The notes below the pieces were generated by a model that did no database searches, was not told where the DNA came from, and saw only the letters and a program-made list of their open reading frames with translations. From contig NC_088797.1 in the NCBI RefSeq assembly GCF_011386835.1, positions 34,285,583 to 34,349,582 on the forward strand: a stretch of 64,000 bases of DNA, given 5' to 3'. A program made the translations under genes and the position numbers. This DNA is from Chrysemys picta bellii (Eukaryota > Chordata > Testudines > Emydidae). Shown piece by piece: positions 1 to 11,363 of this stretch (position 1 is the first letter of the stretch; each line of letters starts with the position of its first letter).

Positions 1-182
1 CCCCTCCCCGCCTTTTTGCCTCCTCTAGCTCCTCTGGCAGCTTCCCTCAAGGCCCCAGTGGCCCCTAGGCCTCAGCAGCCAGCTGGATCCCCTCCACACT
101 CCCCTCACAATTTGACCATGGCTGAGGCACTGAATGGAGATGGAGAGCAGGGCCAGCCCCACGCCCTGACCCCCCAATAGCC

Positions 183-1364
183 TCATAGATACACTGAATG
201 GGGGAGGGGCTCCTGCAGCACCATCCCACCCCCCAGAGCTTTATGGGGCCACCCTCCCCTCCCAATGGGGCTCTCGCCATGGAGGCAGGGGAGCCCAGAT
301 CCTGAGGTGCCTCCAAAACAAAGGGTTCTGGTCTGTATCCCAGGGTCCTGTTGAGGCCCCTCTCCCCCTTGCATGGCCACGCCCCCCAGACTCTCCAGGC
401 CCCGGCCCTGGCCCCCAGACTCTCCCAGCCCTGCCCCCAGACTCTCCAGGCCCCAGCCCTGCCCGCCAGACTCACCGGGCCCGGGCTCTGCTGCTTGCTC
501 CTCTTCATCAGTGAAGAGCTCGTCCTCACCCTCCAGCAGCAGGAAGTCATCTGGGGGCCAGCGCAGCTCCCCGCTCTCCACCTCTCCTGCCTCTGTGGGT
601 TCCACCACGATGGACGGCAGCCGGGCCTTCCCCTGCACTGGACTTCCAAGGGGGCCCTGGCATGGCTTCCTGGGGGAAGGATCTTTGCACATCTCCTTGC
701 ACAGCCCTTCACATGGCTCCATGGGGGGATCCCTGCACAGCTCCCAGGGAGGAATGTCCTCACACAGCTCCACGCACGCCACCTCGCAGGGCTCCCTGGG
801 GGGATCCTCGCACATCGCCTCGCACATCTCCTCAGGGGGACCTTTGCACAACCCCTCGCATGGCCCCATAGGGGCGCCTTTGCCCATCTCACACGGCTCC
901 AGGAAGAACTGGGCACAGAGGACAAGGGGGTTGGTTTGGGCGCTGGGGGAGCCTAGCTACCCAGAGACCTGGAATGGCGGGGAGGAAGGCAGGGCAGTGA
1001 GGCCCTGATATGAGAATTGGGGTCTGGATCTGATCTACAGGAGGTGGGGGCAGCAGCACAGGGGGCTCTGTCCTGAGGACTCACCTAGCTCTCCATGGGG
1101 GCCTCATCCCAGGGGACCCAGTGGGGGGATGTCCCAGGAAGGGGGTGTCTCACCTGGTTCTGTGCAGGAGGCTCTGTCTGGATGAGACTCCTTCCCACTT
1201 CTGATAGCCACTGCATCTCCTGGTCAGTGGCGTGGGGCTGAGCCAGGCTGTTCCGCCCTGCGGTTGCCACAGGTAGCTGGATGGGGGTGCAGGCCTCACC
1301 AGGGGTCAGCACTGCCTGGGATGGAGCACCACTACAATCCCGAGTTCCTTCAGCCATGGCGATG
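183..1364 (-). CDS. LBHD1: LBH domain-containing protein 1
   Basis: The first coding exon is 1154-1364, with the ATG at 1357-1355 (reads MAEGTRD) and a gtgaga donor. The second is 476-908, joined in phase 0. The frame closes with TGA at 183-185. The LBH core is clear in exon 2 (LPSIVVEPTE, then ESGELRWPPDDF and an acidic tail ending FTDEEE), about residues 160-212. LBH proteins are small acidic nuclear/cytoplasmic cofactors; LBHD1 itself is little studied. Upstream of the core is a cysteine-rich degenerate repeat (EPCEGLCK, EMCEAMCED, EVACVELCED) with about 13 Cys that I do not recall in mammals. A third exon (183-310) is predicted from an acceptor at 311, but the 165-nt intron 311-475 is open and in frame, so the protein is about 254 aa spliced or 309 aa if retained. 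A donor at 1841 (GATG|gtgagt) suggests a noncoding first exon around 1841-1970. Its neighbour UQCC3 matches the mammalian locus. Confidence 0.82.
660..905 (-). repeat. coding minisatellite in LBHD1 exon 2
   Basis: Degenerate direct repeats built on CTCGCAnGGCTCC, CTGGGGGGATCC and CTCGCACATC (plus strand) recur about every 45-57 bp. They stay in frame and encode the Cys-rich block of LBHD1. Confidence 0.7.
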
Positions 1365-1970
1365 CTGGGGGTAGAAACTGGGAGTCAGAGCTGGGAACGG
1401 CCCCGTCTCCTTCCTCCACCCAGCCAGGGTTAAGCCCCACGTCTATTCCCCAGGATCCAAGCCCTAAAGTTCAGACACCTCTGCACTGGGAATTCAGGCC
1501 CTTCACCAGATTTTTTTTTTTTTTGGGGGGGGGGGGGGGAAGGATTCCCCACACCACAGAATCCCATATACACACACTGGGACTCCTGGTCCTTCCCCTG
1601 TGGGGGATCCCGAGCCCACCAGACCCCACACACTGGGGCTCCCAGCCCTTCTCCTGGGGGGAAGAGCATTTCCCTGCCCCAAAGAGCCTCACTGTGACAC
1701 CCCGAACCTTGCCAGGGGTCACCTCCCCCTTTCAGCTAGACTATCACCCCCCTCCTCCCTGAGAAGCCCCATTATGGGGACAGAGGGAGTTTGTGCCTGC
1801 GGTGACACCCCCACCCTCAGCACCCCGGTCGGTCACTCACCATCAGGCGCTGCCCTGGGCCATCGCAGGATGTGCGGGGATTACAGGGCCCAGCAGTCCC
1901 CAGGGCAAGGAGCTGACAGATGCTCCAGGCGCCATAAGCGCTTTGTCCTGACACCAAGCTAATCCTCTGG

Positions 1971-3545
1971 GCACAACAGCCCTATGGTGCCGGGGGGAGG
2001 GGGGGAGGGGCTGGGATAGAGGGATGGGGGGCTGGATTCCTCTAGTCAGTACTCCCCACTAGGACCCCCTGCATTGTCAGTGTCCCCCAACCTGACAAGA
2101 GCATCCCTGCTGGGCCCCCCTGTACTCCCAGCCCTTGGATCCCCCCTGCATTCAATACTCCCCACCCCAGGGAGAATGCTCTCTTCTTGGATCCCCTCCT
2201 CCCTGGACTGCACTCTCAACCCCATCCCCCACACTATGAGGGCTGCCTGCTCCAGAGAGATGTTCCCAACCCCTGCACCTACAGTCTAAGGTGGAAGCCC
2301 AGACCAGATAGGGGCGGGGGCAGGTGCTACCCTGGGCGGGAGTTGTCCCAGAACAGGGATAATAACATGAGGGGAGGATTGGAATCAGGGCTCAGTTAAT
2401 CACCCAGTGACCTCATGGGAACTGCCCAAGCAGCTAACTGGCTGCCCTGGAGGTGGGGGAGCTCTTTAAAAACCAGATAGGGGACCCAGATCTCAGCTTC
2501 TGGCATGAAGCTTGCACACCCCAGCTAAGGGGCGAGGCCGCTGGATCCCTGGGGCTGCTCCAGTCATTAGGGGTGGAGGGGAGAAGAGATTGAGTCAGCA
2601 GATGCTACTGATACAGGCTGGCTTTCACCATGAACTGGGTCAGGGCAGGACTGGATTAATTTGTCAGCCATGGAGCAATGAACAGCACCCCAGAGCCCCT
2701 GGGATTGGGAAGGCCCCACCTCAAGCTTTGTCCAGTTTCCAGGCCCCCCCCATGGTCCCATTTCCCTGTCATGCCCAGGTCTAAGACAGCCTGATTACAT
2801 GACTCCCAAAATTTAAAGGAGCCTTAATGGGATTGGGGTGATGAGCCCTGGACAGATTAGAGAGGCCACTATGGGGCACATTCACAGCATCATGGGCTGT
2901 GGGAGAAATATCCCCACCCCTTCCCAGACTATTTTATCATTACAGACCACAAGATGTGGAGCCTCAGAACCAATGATTTGCCCACTGAGGGATGGAGACA
3001 GAAGGTTGGGTGTCCCCTGCTCCTACTTGCTTCCCAGGGAGGACCATGGCACAAATCCTCACCCCCTACCCCCGCCTGGCGAAGAGGGACCACAACAGAA
3101 CTGCCTTCAGGACAGAAGGTTCCCTGGCCACGTGCAGCCCTGAGATTGATCAGATGAAATCCATTTGGCTCATTCATGTTTCCCTCGTGCACTGCCCAAG
3201 ACTAATGCAGAACGGGGTCAGCGGAGCCCTGACGCAGGAGGTTTAGGAGTTGTCTGAGGGAAGCCTGGCCTGGGGAGGCCCAGTCACAGGAAGAGGCAGG
3301 GGGAGGGGTCGGTGGAACTAACTAAGGCCTCTGTAGGTGCTGAGCATGAGAGCAGCCTGGGCAGAGTGAGACCTGCACAAATACACTCCCCCATCTACAC
3401 GGCAAGGGACTGACTCCTCTGTGCCTCTCCAGATGGGGCTGCCCAGTGAGGACCAGACTGAAAACCCCAGAGCAGGCACACTGACCTAGCCACAAAACAG
3501 CTCCACCCCTTTCTGTGATGGGGGAGCAGGCATCTGGCCCGTCCC
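1971..3545. other. intergenic, no gene seen
   Basis: This stretch lies between the putative LBHD1 first exon and the UQCC3 upstream repeat array. Open frames here are short and lack family features or paired splice sites. I see no recognisable repeat family. Confidence 0.5.
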
Positions 3546-3960
3546 AGCCCCCCACCACCCCTCTTTATGCTGGGCCGTCTGGCCCACCCACACGCCCCTG
3601 CCCTATGGTGGGAGATCGGGCCGTCAGGCCCAGCCACACACCCTCTCTGCAGTGGGGGAGCGGATAGGCTAGCCCAACCAGATACACAACCCTCTCTATG
3701 GCATAAGTCCTCTGATCTCTATGGTTGCAACGGGACGCTCTGGCCTACCAGTCCCTCCTTTCTATGGTAGCAAAAATCGAACATTCTGGCCCCACTCCGC
3801 CTTCTCTCTATAGTAGCAAAAGGGGGCGCTCTATCCACAGTGCATGCTCTCTATGGTGGTGCCTGGCTCATACCGCCCCTCTATGGTAGCATGACAGGAC
3901 GCTCTGCCCGGACCCCTCCCCCACTCTCTCTGGTTACCTTCTGTCCGCGACATCCCCCGG
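3546..3960 (+). repeat. degenerate tandem array in the UQCC3 promoter region
   Basis: A diverged unit of roughly 45-60 bp recurs about eight times. Its core is CTCTCTATGGTnGCA followed by a GGACGCTCTGGCC-like block. Copies include those near 3610, 3710, 3760, 3810, 3850 and 3880. The array ends about 50 bp before the UQCC3 start codon. Confidence 0.6.
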
Positions 3961-4007
3961 GAAGCCAGAACTCTGTGGCTACTCAGGGTTTTTCATACCG
4001 CGCCCTA

Positions 4008-4458
4008 ATGGAACTCCTGCGACGCCTGGTGCTGGGGAGCCTGATGGTTGCTGGGACCACGGGGCTGGGGATCGGGGCCTGGGCGCTGGCAACGCCGCGG
4101 GAGCAGCGCAGGCGGGAGATAGCCAAGGTGAGGGGGCCTGGAAACTACCTCCCCTGGGGCGGGTCACAGAGCAGGGGGGCCTGGAAACCAACATTTCTTG
4201 GGTTGGGAGGAGAAGGGAACTAGAAATTGTTGCTTCACTCTCTTTTCAGGGAGAAGGGGGAGGTCTAGAAATCACCTTGCCCCCCCCCCCCCACCCCCAC
4301 CGACCACTCCCTTCTCTCCTTAGGAGCTGCCGGAGGCAAACCCCCTGCGCTGGACGGAGAGGCGACACCAGAATGAGCTGGTAATGGCAGCGATCAAAGA
4401 GGCAGCTGAAACAAATGAGAATGTGGCCCGGAGGTCTTCATCGGACTGGAGCAAGTGA
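4008..4458 (+). CDS. UQCC3: ubiquinol-cytochrome c reductase complex assembly factor 3
   Basis: Two exons, 4008-4127 and 4324-4458, are joined in phase 0 (AAG|gtgagg donor, ccttag acceptor) and give 84 aa. The first 27 residues form a hydrophobic signal-anchor, followed by a basic TPREQRRREIAK stretch and a C-terminal helix (MAAIKEAAETNENVA) that matches the QEAATTQENVA region of the mammalian protein. UQCC3 is a single-pass inner mitochondrial membrane protein that stabilises cytochrome b during complex III assembly and binds cardiolipin. The length fits the family (human about 93 aa). A poly(A) signal lies at 4751-4756. LBHD1 is upstream on the opposite strand, as in mammals. The start is the first ATG in frame with the conserved helix. 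Confidence 0.88.
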
Positions 4459-4750
4459 CACTTGACCATCACCCTCCCAAATGGGAGCCAAGGCAACTGG
4501 TACTGAGACCCCCCTGAGATGGAGCAGGCTGCATTTTCCATCCCTGAAGCCACTGTGGTCTCCATAGTCCAGAATGGGATGGACACTCCCTGGCTGTCAG
4601 CAGCTGTAATGATCAGTGACCATTATGCTGCCGGGGGCCTCTGTCTCTTATTCCCAGACCCTGGTCACACCCCTGGGGTATGGGGGTTATGCAGATCTGA
4701 CAGAGTGAAAACTACAGCATGGGGTAAAGCAGCAGCATTTTCAGGTCTTT

Positions 4751-4756
4751 AATAAA
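4751..4756 (+). terminator. UQCC3 poly(A) signal AATAAA
   Basis: A canonical AATAAA about 290 bp after the UQCC3 stop, followed by a TG-rich stretch (ctgtctgttgttgtgg). Confidence 0.75.
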
Positions 4757-4779
4757 CTAACCTTGTAAAGACCTGTCTG

Positions 4780-6070
4780 TTGTTGTGGTTAACGCAGCTG
4801 GTGCAATGGGGTTGCTAATCATCATGCCTCCCACAGAACTGAATTTTGATAATATCCAGGCAGCTGGTGGGGGTAGATGCCCCTCCCACCAGGCTAAAAA
4901 CTGCACAGGCTGATATTGTTATTCCTCCACCTTTCCCACTCTGCTGTTGTGCCTTATCGCCCTGTGAGGGTTTGGCTTTTCTATTGCAAGATCTTTGGCA
5001 TAGGGTCTATTATTTGCTCTAGGTCTTTAAAGCCCCCCCTACAATGGGATCCTGGCTTGACTGGCCTTCAGCAACAGAAACATTAAGTAATTGTAGCTTT
5101 ATCCTTCCTTCTGTCAGTTTGGTGTACCTGCTTCTCATGGTATACTGGGATTGTGCACTCGGGGTAGGGACCAGCTCTTCTCCATAGGTCCCTGATGGGA
5201 GCTTCTAGATGTAGAGAATGCTGCAGTCCGTATTCTCAGCAGCACAGGCTATCATGAGTGTAGCACACCTGCCTCCTGCCCTCTATACTGACTTCCCCTA
5301 AGTTAAACTCAAGGCCTTGGTTCTTATCTTCAGTGTGCTCCATGGCTAAGCCCAAGTTGCCAAAAGCTTCAGGACAAGAAGAGCAGAGCACTCTGCCCCT
5401 CAGGCACAACAGAACTCTGGCCTCAGTTTGTCTGTACAGGAGATAGTGCTTCCCTGGGGGCTAGTCCCAGGTTGTAAGAAACTCTCCCAGGAACTAAGAA
5501 TCAACCCAAATTTCCCCATCTTCCACTCCAACGGTCTGGGCCACATCTCCAACTTGCTGTTGCGAACATCCGCACATAGAATATATCATCTCTAAAAAAT
5601 ACAGCCATAATGCTAGCAGTAACAAAAATCTTCCTTTCCTCCTCCTTGTAGAAAGAACCAGCTGTGGCAAATGTTAGTCATATCTTTTAATGCATCATTC
5701 ACAAAGAAGCCAGATACCACGGGGAATAGGGCTGTATAAGAACCAGAATGGAGCAGAGTTGGTGCTACTGCAATACAAAGGAATAATGGTAATGTTGAAT
5801 AATAGTTAATATAGATAATAAAGTTTTGATATAAATAAAAACTAAACTAATTAAGCCTCCTGTTGCTTTGTGCACTGGCCTGTGCCCCTTGCTCTGGTAT
5901 CTATTCAGACTGTACTGAAGAAACTATGTTTGATTATTTATAGGATAATCCCAGTAAAGGGTGAGACCTGTATCAATAACGTACACTATTAAAAAGGGCA
6001 AAGTGAAACAAAACCTTGCAACAGCTACTGAGCATTCCAAGTTTTCCAACCCAAGCTTATGCTCATGCTA
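4780..6070. other. gene-free AT-richer spacer
   Basis: No coding exon or clear repeat family is visible. The segment 5560-6040 is distinctly AT-richer than its surroundings and may be old, unrecognised interspersed repeat. Confidence 0.45.
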
Positions 6071-6074
6071 TCTT

Positions 6075-6285
6075 CCCTACAGCACCCCTGCTGGGAGAGT
6101 CTGGCTCTGGAGTACCTGAGAGCTCCTCTCACAGTCAGTATTCCTGTCCTGCTTCCTACACTACCCCTGCTGGGAGAAGCCAGACCTAGACTATCTGGGA
6201 GCTCCCTCCCTCCAGCTCACTCTGCTGGAAGACGCTGGAACTGGAGTAGCCAGGGGCTACCCCCACAGCCAGCACTCCTGGTCCC
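6075..6285. repeat. ~78-bp minisatellite, three copies
   Basis: Three diverged copies contain CCCCTGCTGGGAGA, then CTGGAGTA(G/C)C, then a GGAGCTCC/CCACAGCCAG block. A related array lies inside the GNG3 intron at 57690-57950. Confidence 0.65.
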
Positions 6286-6354
6286 AGATGTTTATGTAGC
6301 TGGGGACATGTAATGGTTCTACCTCAGCCCCACAAAGGGCTTGTCATGGGGACC

Positions 6355-6479
6355 TAGGGTGACCAGACAGCAAGTGTGAAAAATCGGGACAGGAGGTGTG
6401 GGGTAATAGGAGCCCATATAAAAAAAAAGCCCCAAATATCGGGACTGTCCCTATAAAATCGGGACATCTGGTCACCCTA
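6355..6479. mobile_element. hAT-type MITE, 125 bp
   Basis: Terminal inverted repeats TAGGGTGACCAGA and TCTGGTCACCCTA enclose a palindromic body with CCCGATTTT/AAAATCGGG segments. Flanks TGGGGACC and GAGGGACC match at 6 of 8 positions, a decayed 8-bp target duplication. A sister copy at 34662-34785 has a perfect one. Confidence 0.8.
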
Positions 6480-6659
6480 GGAGGGACCCAGCTGTAGGGC
6501 TCTCTCCAACTTTCCTCATCCTCCCAGGGGTGCAGCATGGGCTCCAATTCCTCTGGGGGCAATGGCAGCTGTCCCAGGAGGGGAGACTGTTTCCATCAGG
6601 GTATGCCCAAGGGGGGCCTTGCACAGAGGCCGTCAGGGACGGAGGGGTTTGGGGAGGGA

Positions 6660-6948
6660 GTAGGTTCTTCAGAGCTCGGAACTATCAGCGAGTAGGCGAC
6701 ATTGACACACGGACACTAGACGCTATGACACTGCACCCTCACGGGAAGCGTTTCCTGTTCCGTTCTTCCGCTCCCTAGAACCCCAATAGGTTGGGTCAGT
6801 ACTTCCGGTGGCCAGGTTCCGCTGAGTTACGAAAGTCTCTATTGCCGGTTTCCTTGCTACCTGAGGAACTTTTCCGTATTTCCGGTTCCCCAATGGGCGC
6901 CGCCATCTTCGGAATCGGCTTCTACCTGCTGCTTCTGTCCCCGCCGCC
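6660..6948 (+). promoter_or_regulatory. promoter of the DMAC1-like gene
   Basis: This GC-rich, TATA-less segment has ETS-type sites (ACTTCCGGTGG at 6801; TTTCCGGTTC near 6878), CCAAT boxes near 6782 and 6890, and a YY1-type GCCGCCATCTT at 6899-6909, about 40 bp before the ATG. ETS plus YY1 is typical of nuclear genes for mitochondrial proteins. Motifs were read by eye. Confidence 0.6.
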
Positions 6949-7748
6949 ATGTCTAAGGCCCTGGAGCAGGGCAAGGAGACCGCGCCTCCCCCCAAGCCTC
7001 TGTCCGAGAGCTGCTGGGGCTGCCGCATCCTGTCCGGCTCGGTGCTGATCGGGGCCGGATTCTGGGTCTATCTAGGCTCGCGCAGGGTCATAAGCCGGGG
7101 CATCGCCTCCTCCGTAGGGAACATCGTCCAGCTCGTCTTCGCAGCCAGTGAGTGCGCGTGCGGGGTCAGGGGCGGGCAGAGCGTGCCCTATCTCCATGGG
7201 AACCGTCCCACACGTCAGTGAGTGCTGGGGTCACAGGTCGTATTGGAGGTCAGGGACATGTGACGTCATTGACGGGGGCAGGGGGTTATAGGTCACCTTA
7301 AGGCCAGGGTTCAAGGGCCACACCAGCTACGTGGGACCAGCCATACAAATCACCCCCATTGGGGCAGTCCAGCCTCTATGGTAGGGAAGGGTCAGTGGCA
7401 TTACCCCATCTCTCTGGGACTGGGGGGTCACTGAAGTATGGGGCAAGGGGGATCATAGGTCATAGAGGGGTTAGGATAACTTCCATGTCTCCCACTACTC
7501 CTACTTCTATGCTGGCTTTAAGAAGCATATGGGCTCATGAGCTAGCAAGTCCCCACCTCCAGGGAAACTATAACCTACATGTTGACCATCCCCTTTAAGT
7601 TCCTGGGGGGGGGGGGGGGTCATGCCCTTAAGGGGAGAGTCAGTCCTATACAGCCACCCCCTGATGTCTCCTGCCTTTCTCCCCTTCAGATCTCCTCTGC
7701 TGCGGCGTAATCATCCTAGCTGATCCATTTGGGAAACTAAAGAAGTAG
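6949..7748 (+). CDS. distal membrane-arm assembly complex protein 1-like (DMAC1/TMEM261 family)
   Basis: Two exons, 6949-7147 and 7690-7748, use a gtgagt donor and a ccttcag acceptor, with a split Asn codon at the junction; the protein is 85 aa. The ATG has a strong context (gccgccATGt). Residues 23-33 read CWGCRILSGSV, matching the CW[SG]CRVLSG signature of DMAC1/TMEM261 (DUF4536). Two hydrophobic segments follow, about residues 28-45 and 55-78, then a short DPFGKLKK tail like the family's ADPKGK end. DMAC1 is an inner mitochondrial membrane protein needed for the distal membrane arm of complex I. Human DMAC1 is on chromosome 9, so this is a paralogue or a lineage-specific location. I recognise the family but cannot decide orthology. 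Confidence 0.75.
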
Positions 7749-8224
7749 CACAAACAAGGCAGGACAAGGTGTAGCTGCTGCCTCCACCAGCGCTGGCCAA
7801 GTCAAACAATGTGTATTTGGGACAATAACATGAATCCAAGAGAAAACTGTTTGCTTTTTCTTACTATAGTAGCCTCACAGTGGTACCTGGGAGAGAAGAG
7901 ACCCACCCTAGCTCCCCCATTACTACAATCCCCATCTTCTTCTCCACTAAGCTACAGCTGCCTGTAACCCTTCCCTCTCTGCTTGCCTTATGCCATGGCA
8001 GCTCCCCAGACTGCCCCTCTGGTGTAATCCCCCAGACTAGCTCCTGCTTATGGGATGAGCTATGACAGTATTTCTCCCCTGTCTTAACTCACTCTGTTCA
8101 TTCCAGCATCCAGTTCTAATTTAACCTCCTGCTGCTTTGAACCCCCCCCCCCCCCCTTGGCTCCAGCTAGGCTCTGCTCAACAAGAACTGGCCCCATGGG
8201 GCCTGGACTCTCAGAATTGTGGGG

Positions 8225-8995
8225 GAGGAATTGCATTTCAATCTATCCTAGGAAGTAGTGACTCGGAAAGACAGGGATAATCAGCTGACTAGGAGCTCCT
8301 AGTGTAGTGCTTTAGCCAAAAGGGTAATGTGATCCTTGGCTGTATGAACAGGGGAATCAGGGCCGGCACAACCCATTAGGCGACCTAGGCAGTCGCCTAG
8401 GGTGCTACAATTTGGGGGGTGGCGACCGCAGCGGTATTTCAGTGGTGGGCAACATTGCGGGGCGGCACCTTCCACCGCCTAGGGCGGCAGAAAAGCTGGC
8501 GGCGCTCCTGAGGAGAATCATGTCAGAAAAGAGGCTTTATTCCCTCTGCAGCTGGCACTGGTGCAGCCACTGCTGGAATACTGTGTCCAGTTCTGGTGTC
8601 CACAATTCAAGAAGCATGTGAATAAGCTGGAGCGGGTTTGGAGAAGAACCACACGAATGATTAAAGGATTAGAAAGCCTGCCTTGTAGTGACAGACTCAC
8701 AGAGCTCAATGTTTTCAATTAAAGTGGTTAGGAGGTGACTTGGTCAGTCTAGAAATGCTGACATTGGGAATGAAAATTTCATAGATGGCTTTTCAATCTG
8801 GCAGACAAAGATCTAACAAGATCCACTAGCTGGAAGTTGAAACTAGACAAATTCAGACTAGAACTAAAATGCGGATTCAACAGGAGGGTCATTAACCATT
8901 GGAACAAGTTATTCAGGTCTGGGGTGGATTCTCCATCACTGGAAATCTTTGGCCAAGTTTGCAAAGCTCTTCGGCTCAACTTGATAGCATTTCTG
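8225..8995 (+). mobile_element. decayed CR1/L3-like LINE fragment
   Basis: The translated remnant resembles the C-terminal part of LINE ORF2 ([19 protein letters not shown], then a [12 protein letters not shown] helix, then NHWNKLFR). Frames are broken. The element is interrupted at about 8353-8515 by another insertion. The same family is seen at 15000-15800 and 22680-24900. Confidence 0.7.
8353..8515. mobile_element. short non-autonomous insertion within the LINE fragment
   Basis: A GC-rich segment (GGGCCGGCACAACCC... GGCGGCGCTCCTGAGG) with internal inverted CGCCTAGG motifs splits the CR1-like remnant. It looks like a non-autonomous DNA element; the family is not recognised. Confidence 0.4.
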
Positions 8996-8999
8996 TGTG

Positions 9000-10310
9000 G
9001 AACATGATCACTTTTAAATGCCACATCTGGTCAATTCCAAAATTTCTGAGGGTGTTGTAAGCATCAAAGGCCAGAAACCCAAAAAGGGGGACACACGAAG
9101 CCCCTGCCTATTAATGCTTCTCATATAATATCCCATCTCTTCATCATATAATACCCCATCAACTACATCCAATAGTGTAACGTTGACAGCCTGAATTATT
9201 TCTATCAGACAGAAATAATGGGGGCACACAAAGCTATTGGTACAGGAGGGGAAATGGAAGACACTGGTGTGAGAATGGGGGGGCAGTCCCTGAATTCTCC
9301 CTGTCTAGGGGAATTTTAGAGGGGGATGGGAAGGTGGCAGCCAGGCAGCTTTTGGGGGAAACTCATCCCGCACAAGCTCCAAAGTGGGCATCCCCCTCGT
9401 TAAATCTGATGGGATGCTTTTCTCAAATCCCCTTTAGTTCAAACAGGAATGCCCGAGGGCCTGCGGTCAGGTCAGACCAAGTGAGCACAGGGGCCTGTTA
9501 CTAATCCAGACAGATGCTGGACCCAGCCAGGGGCTGAGTGGGCTTTCCCTCTTCAGTTGTACTGGAAGAGTTTGGGATTCAGCAGCTGCTGGGCAGCATG
9601 GCTGGGAAGGTGCTAACAACAGATAATGGACAGAGGGTCAAATTCTGTCCTCAGTGCTGAGAGCACGCAGCACCTAGTGCTTAAAGTAAAGGGCCTGCTG
9701 GGTTTTATGGCTGACCCAGCACATGACCTCAGGCAGTGGCACTGAGCCAGCAAACTGGGGAGGGAAGAAAAGGATGTGGAGAGTAAGGGTTCCATCCTGG
9801 GAGCAGCACCTACTGCTTTAACTACTGATTGCAGCCTCAGCCCTGCACCCCCAGCAAGAACTGGGTTGCTCCCTGCCCCCTCCCGCGTTCCCAGCCAGGC
9901 TCTTTGCAGGGAGGCTGGCACAGTCATTCCCTTTCCACAGGGTTTGGATTACAGAGGCTCCCCCCAGCCCAACTGCAGGAACATCTGCTCCAAAAGGGCC
10001 CCCATAACTCAAGCTGCCCAGAGAGGGCAAGCGGGAGCCCCAGGCCCAGAGTGCCCCATATGCTGCTGCTCCTTCAGGGAACAGAGCCTTAGAATGGGCT
10101 TCCCAGCCCTGAATGCTTGGGGAGGGTCCTGGGACACAGGCCCCTTCTCACTTGCCCTCTGTTAAATTATCACCTTCAGCAGCAGCTTTGAAACCCCATT
10201 CCAAATCCAGGCCAGTGAGGCAAAGCCCCCCACAGGGGTATCAACAGCAGCCTGGCTCCTGCCTATGCCCACTAATTCCATACTGGAGCCCACACTCATT
10301 CCCTCAGGCT
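9000..10310. other. intergenic, no gene seen
   Basis: No exon or recognisable repeat. Open frames overlapping 9613-10165 on both strands have no domain or splice support. Confidence 0.45.
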
Positions 10311-10312
10311 TA

Positions 10313-10513
10313 TAATAATAATAATTAATGGAGATATCCCATCTCCTAGAACTGGAAGGGACCTTGAAAGGTCATCGAGTCCAGCCCCCTGCCTCCACTA
10401 GCAGGACCAAGTACTGATTTTGCCCCAGATCCCCAAGTGGCCCCCTCAAGGATTGAACTCACAACCCTGGGTTTAGCAGGCCAACGCTCAAACCACTGAG
10501 CTATCCCTCCCCT
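10313..10513 (-). mobile_element. tRNA-derived SINE with a CR1-type tail
   Basis: Read on the minus strand, the head carries an RNA polymerase III A box (TAGCTCAGTGGTTTGAGC, 10503-10486) and B box (GGTTGTGAGTTCAATCC, 10466-10450). The 3' third (GGACTCGATGACCTTTCAAG and on) matches the 3' end of the CR1 at 48288. It ends in an (ATT)n tail. This is the architecture of the tortoise Pol III SINEs. Confidence 0.85.
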
Positions 10514-10519
10514 TGGGGG

Positions 10520-11363
10520 GAGGGTAGGAGCTGGACTGCCTAGCCACAGCTGTTTTCCATCTCCTCACCCACGCAGCTCCCTCCCCCTTGGTGGGAATAC
10601 TGCCCCCGCTGAGGGGAGCACACAGCACCGTGCACCAGGGCAGGAGAAGGGGAGTCACAGCCTATTCAAACCCCAGGGCTGTACCTCAGGCTCTTTACTG
10701 ACCATGGGCCAGGCCTGGGTGTCACATCTCACCTGGAGGATGGTATGGTCCTGCACAGCAAGTGCCCCCCACTCTCCCAGTCCTGCCCCACACCCTAATG
10801 TTGCACTGGGGCCAGCCCTGAGAGTAAGGGGAGAGCACCTCCTGCAGAGCTTGGACTTTTCTTTGTGCTATCCCCTCCCCATAGTGCCCCCATTGAGCAT
10901 GTGGGGTAGGACAAGGTCACACTGTAGGAATGGAGAGAGCAGAGGAGTCTCTCCACACAGACTGCCTAGGGCAGGGCATCTTCCCTACCCAGGCAGGGCC
11001 AGGCCTTTCCCCTCTGACTTCTCCAGTTATTCCTCCCAGCCTCTGTCTATGCAGCACCTGCCATGACAGACCCCACTCTTGGGTACGGGGCATCTGTGCA
11101 GCACCCGGTGTGACAATGGGGTCCCCATCTCCGCTACGGGGGGTGATAGTGGCAGCAGCATTTTCTGTGCAGCATCTGGCACAACAAATCTATGACCCTT
11201 GGACTATGAATCTGTAGTGGGGTCCCCTCTCGGCTGGTGGGGGTCTGCTCAGCACCCATCCTGCTGGCTGCCCCCTCCAGCTCAGCTGGGGCCTCCTTCC
11301 CATCAGCCCACCAATAGCAGCATGGGGGAATAATGGGTGGCGGCGGCGGCAGAACAGATGATG
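10520..11363. other. intergenic, no gene seen
   Basis: Short open frames on both strands only. 11040-11170 contains three loosely repeated GCAGCAyCTG-type segments. Nothing else is recognised before the UBXN1 poly(A) signal. Confidence 0.45.

Noticed and set aside
10450..10503. A tRNA gene
   Set aside because: A and B boxes are present, but the body lacks a cloverleaf continuation and runs into a CR1 tail; this is a SINE.
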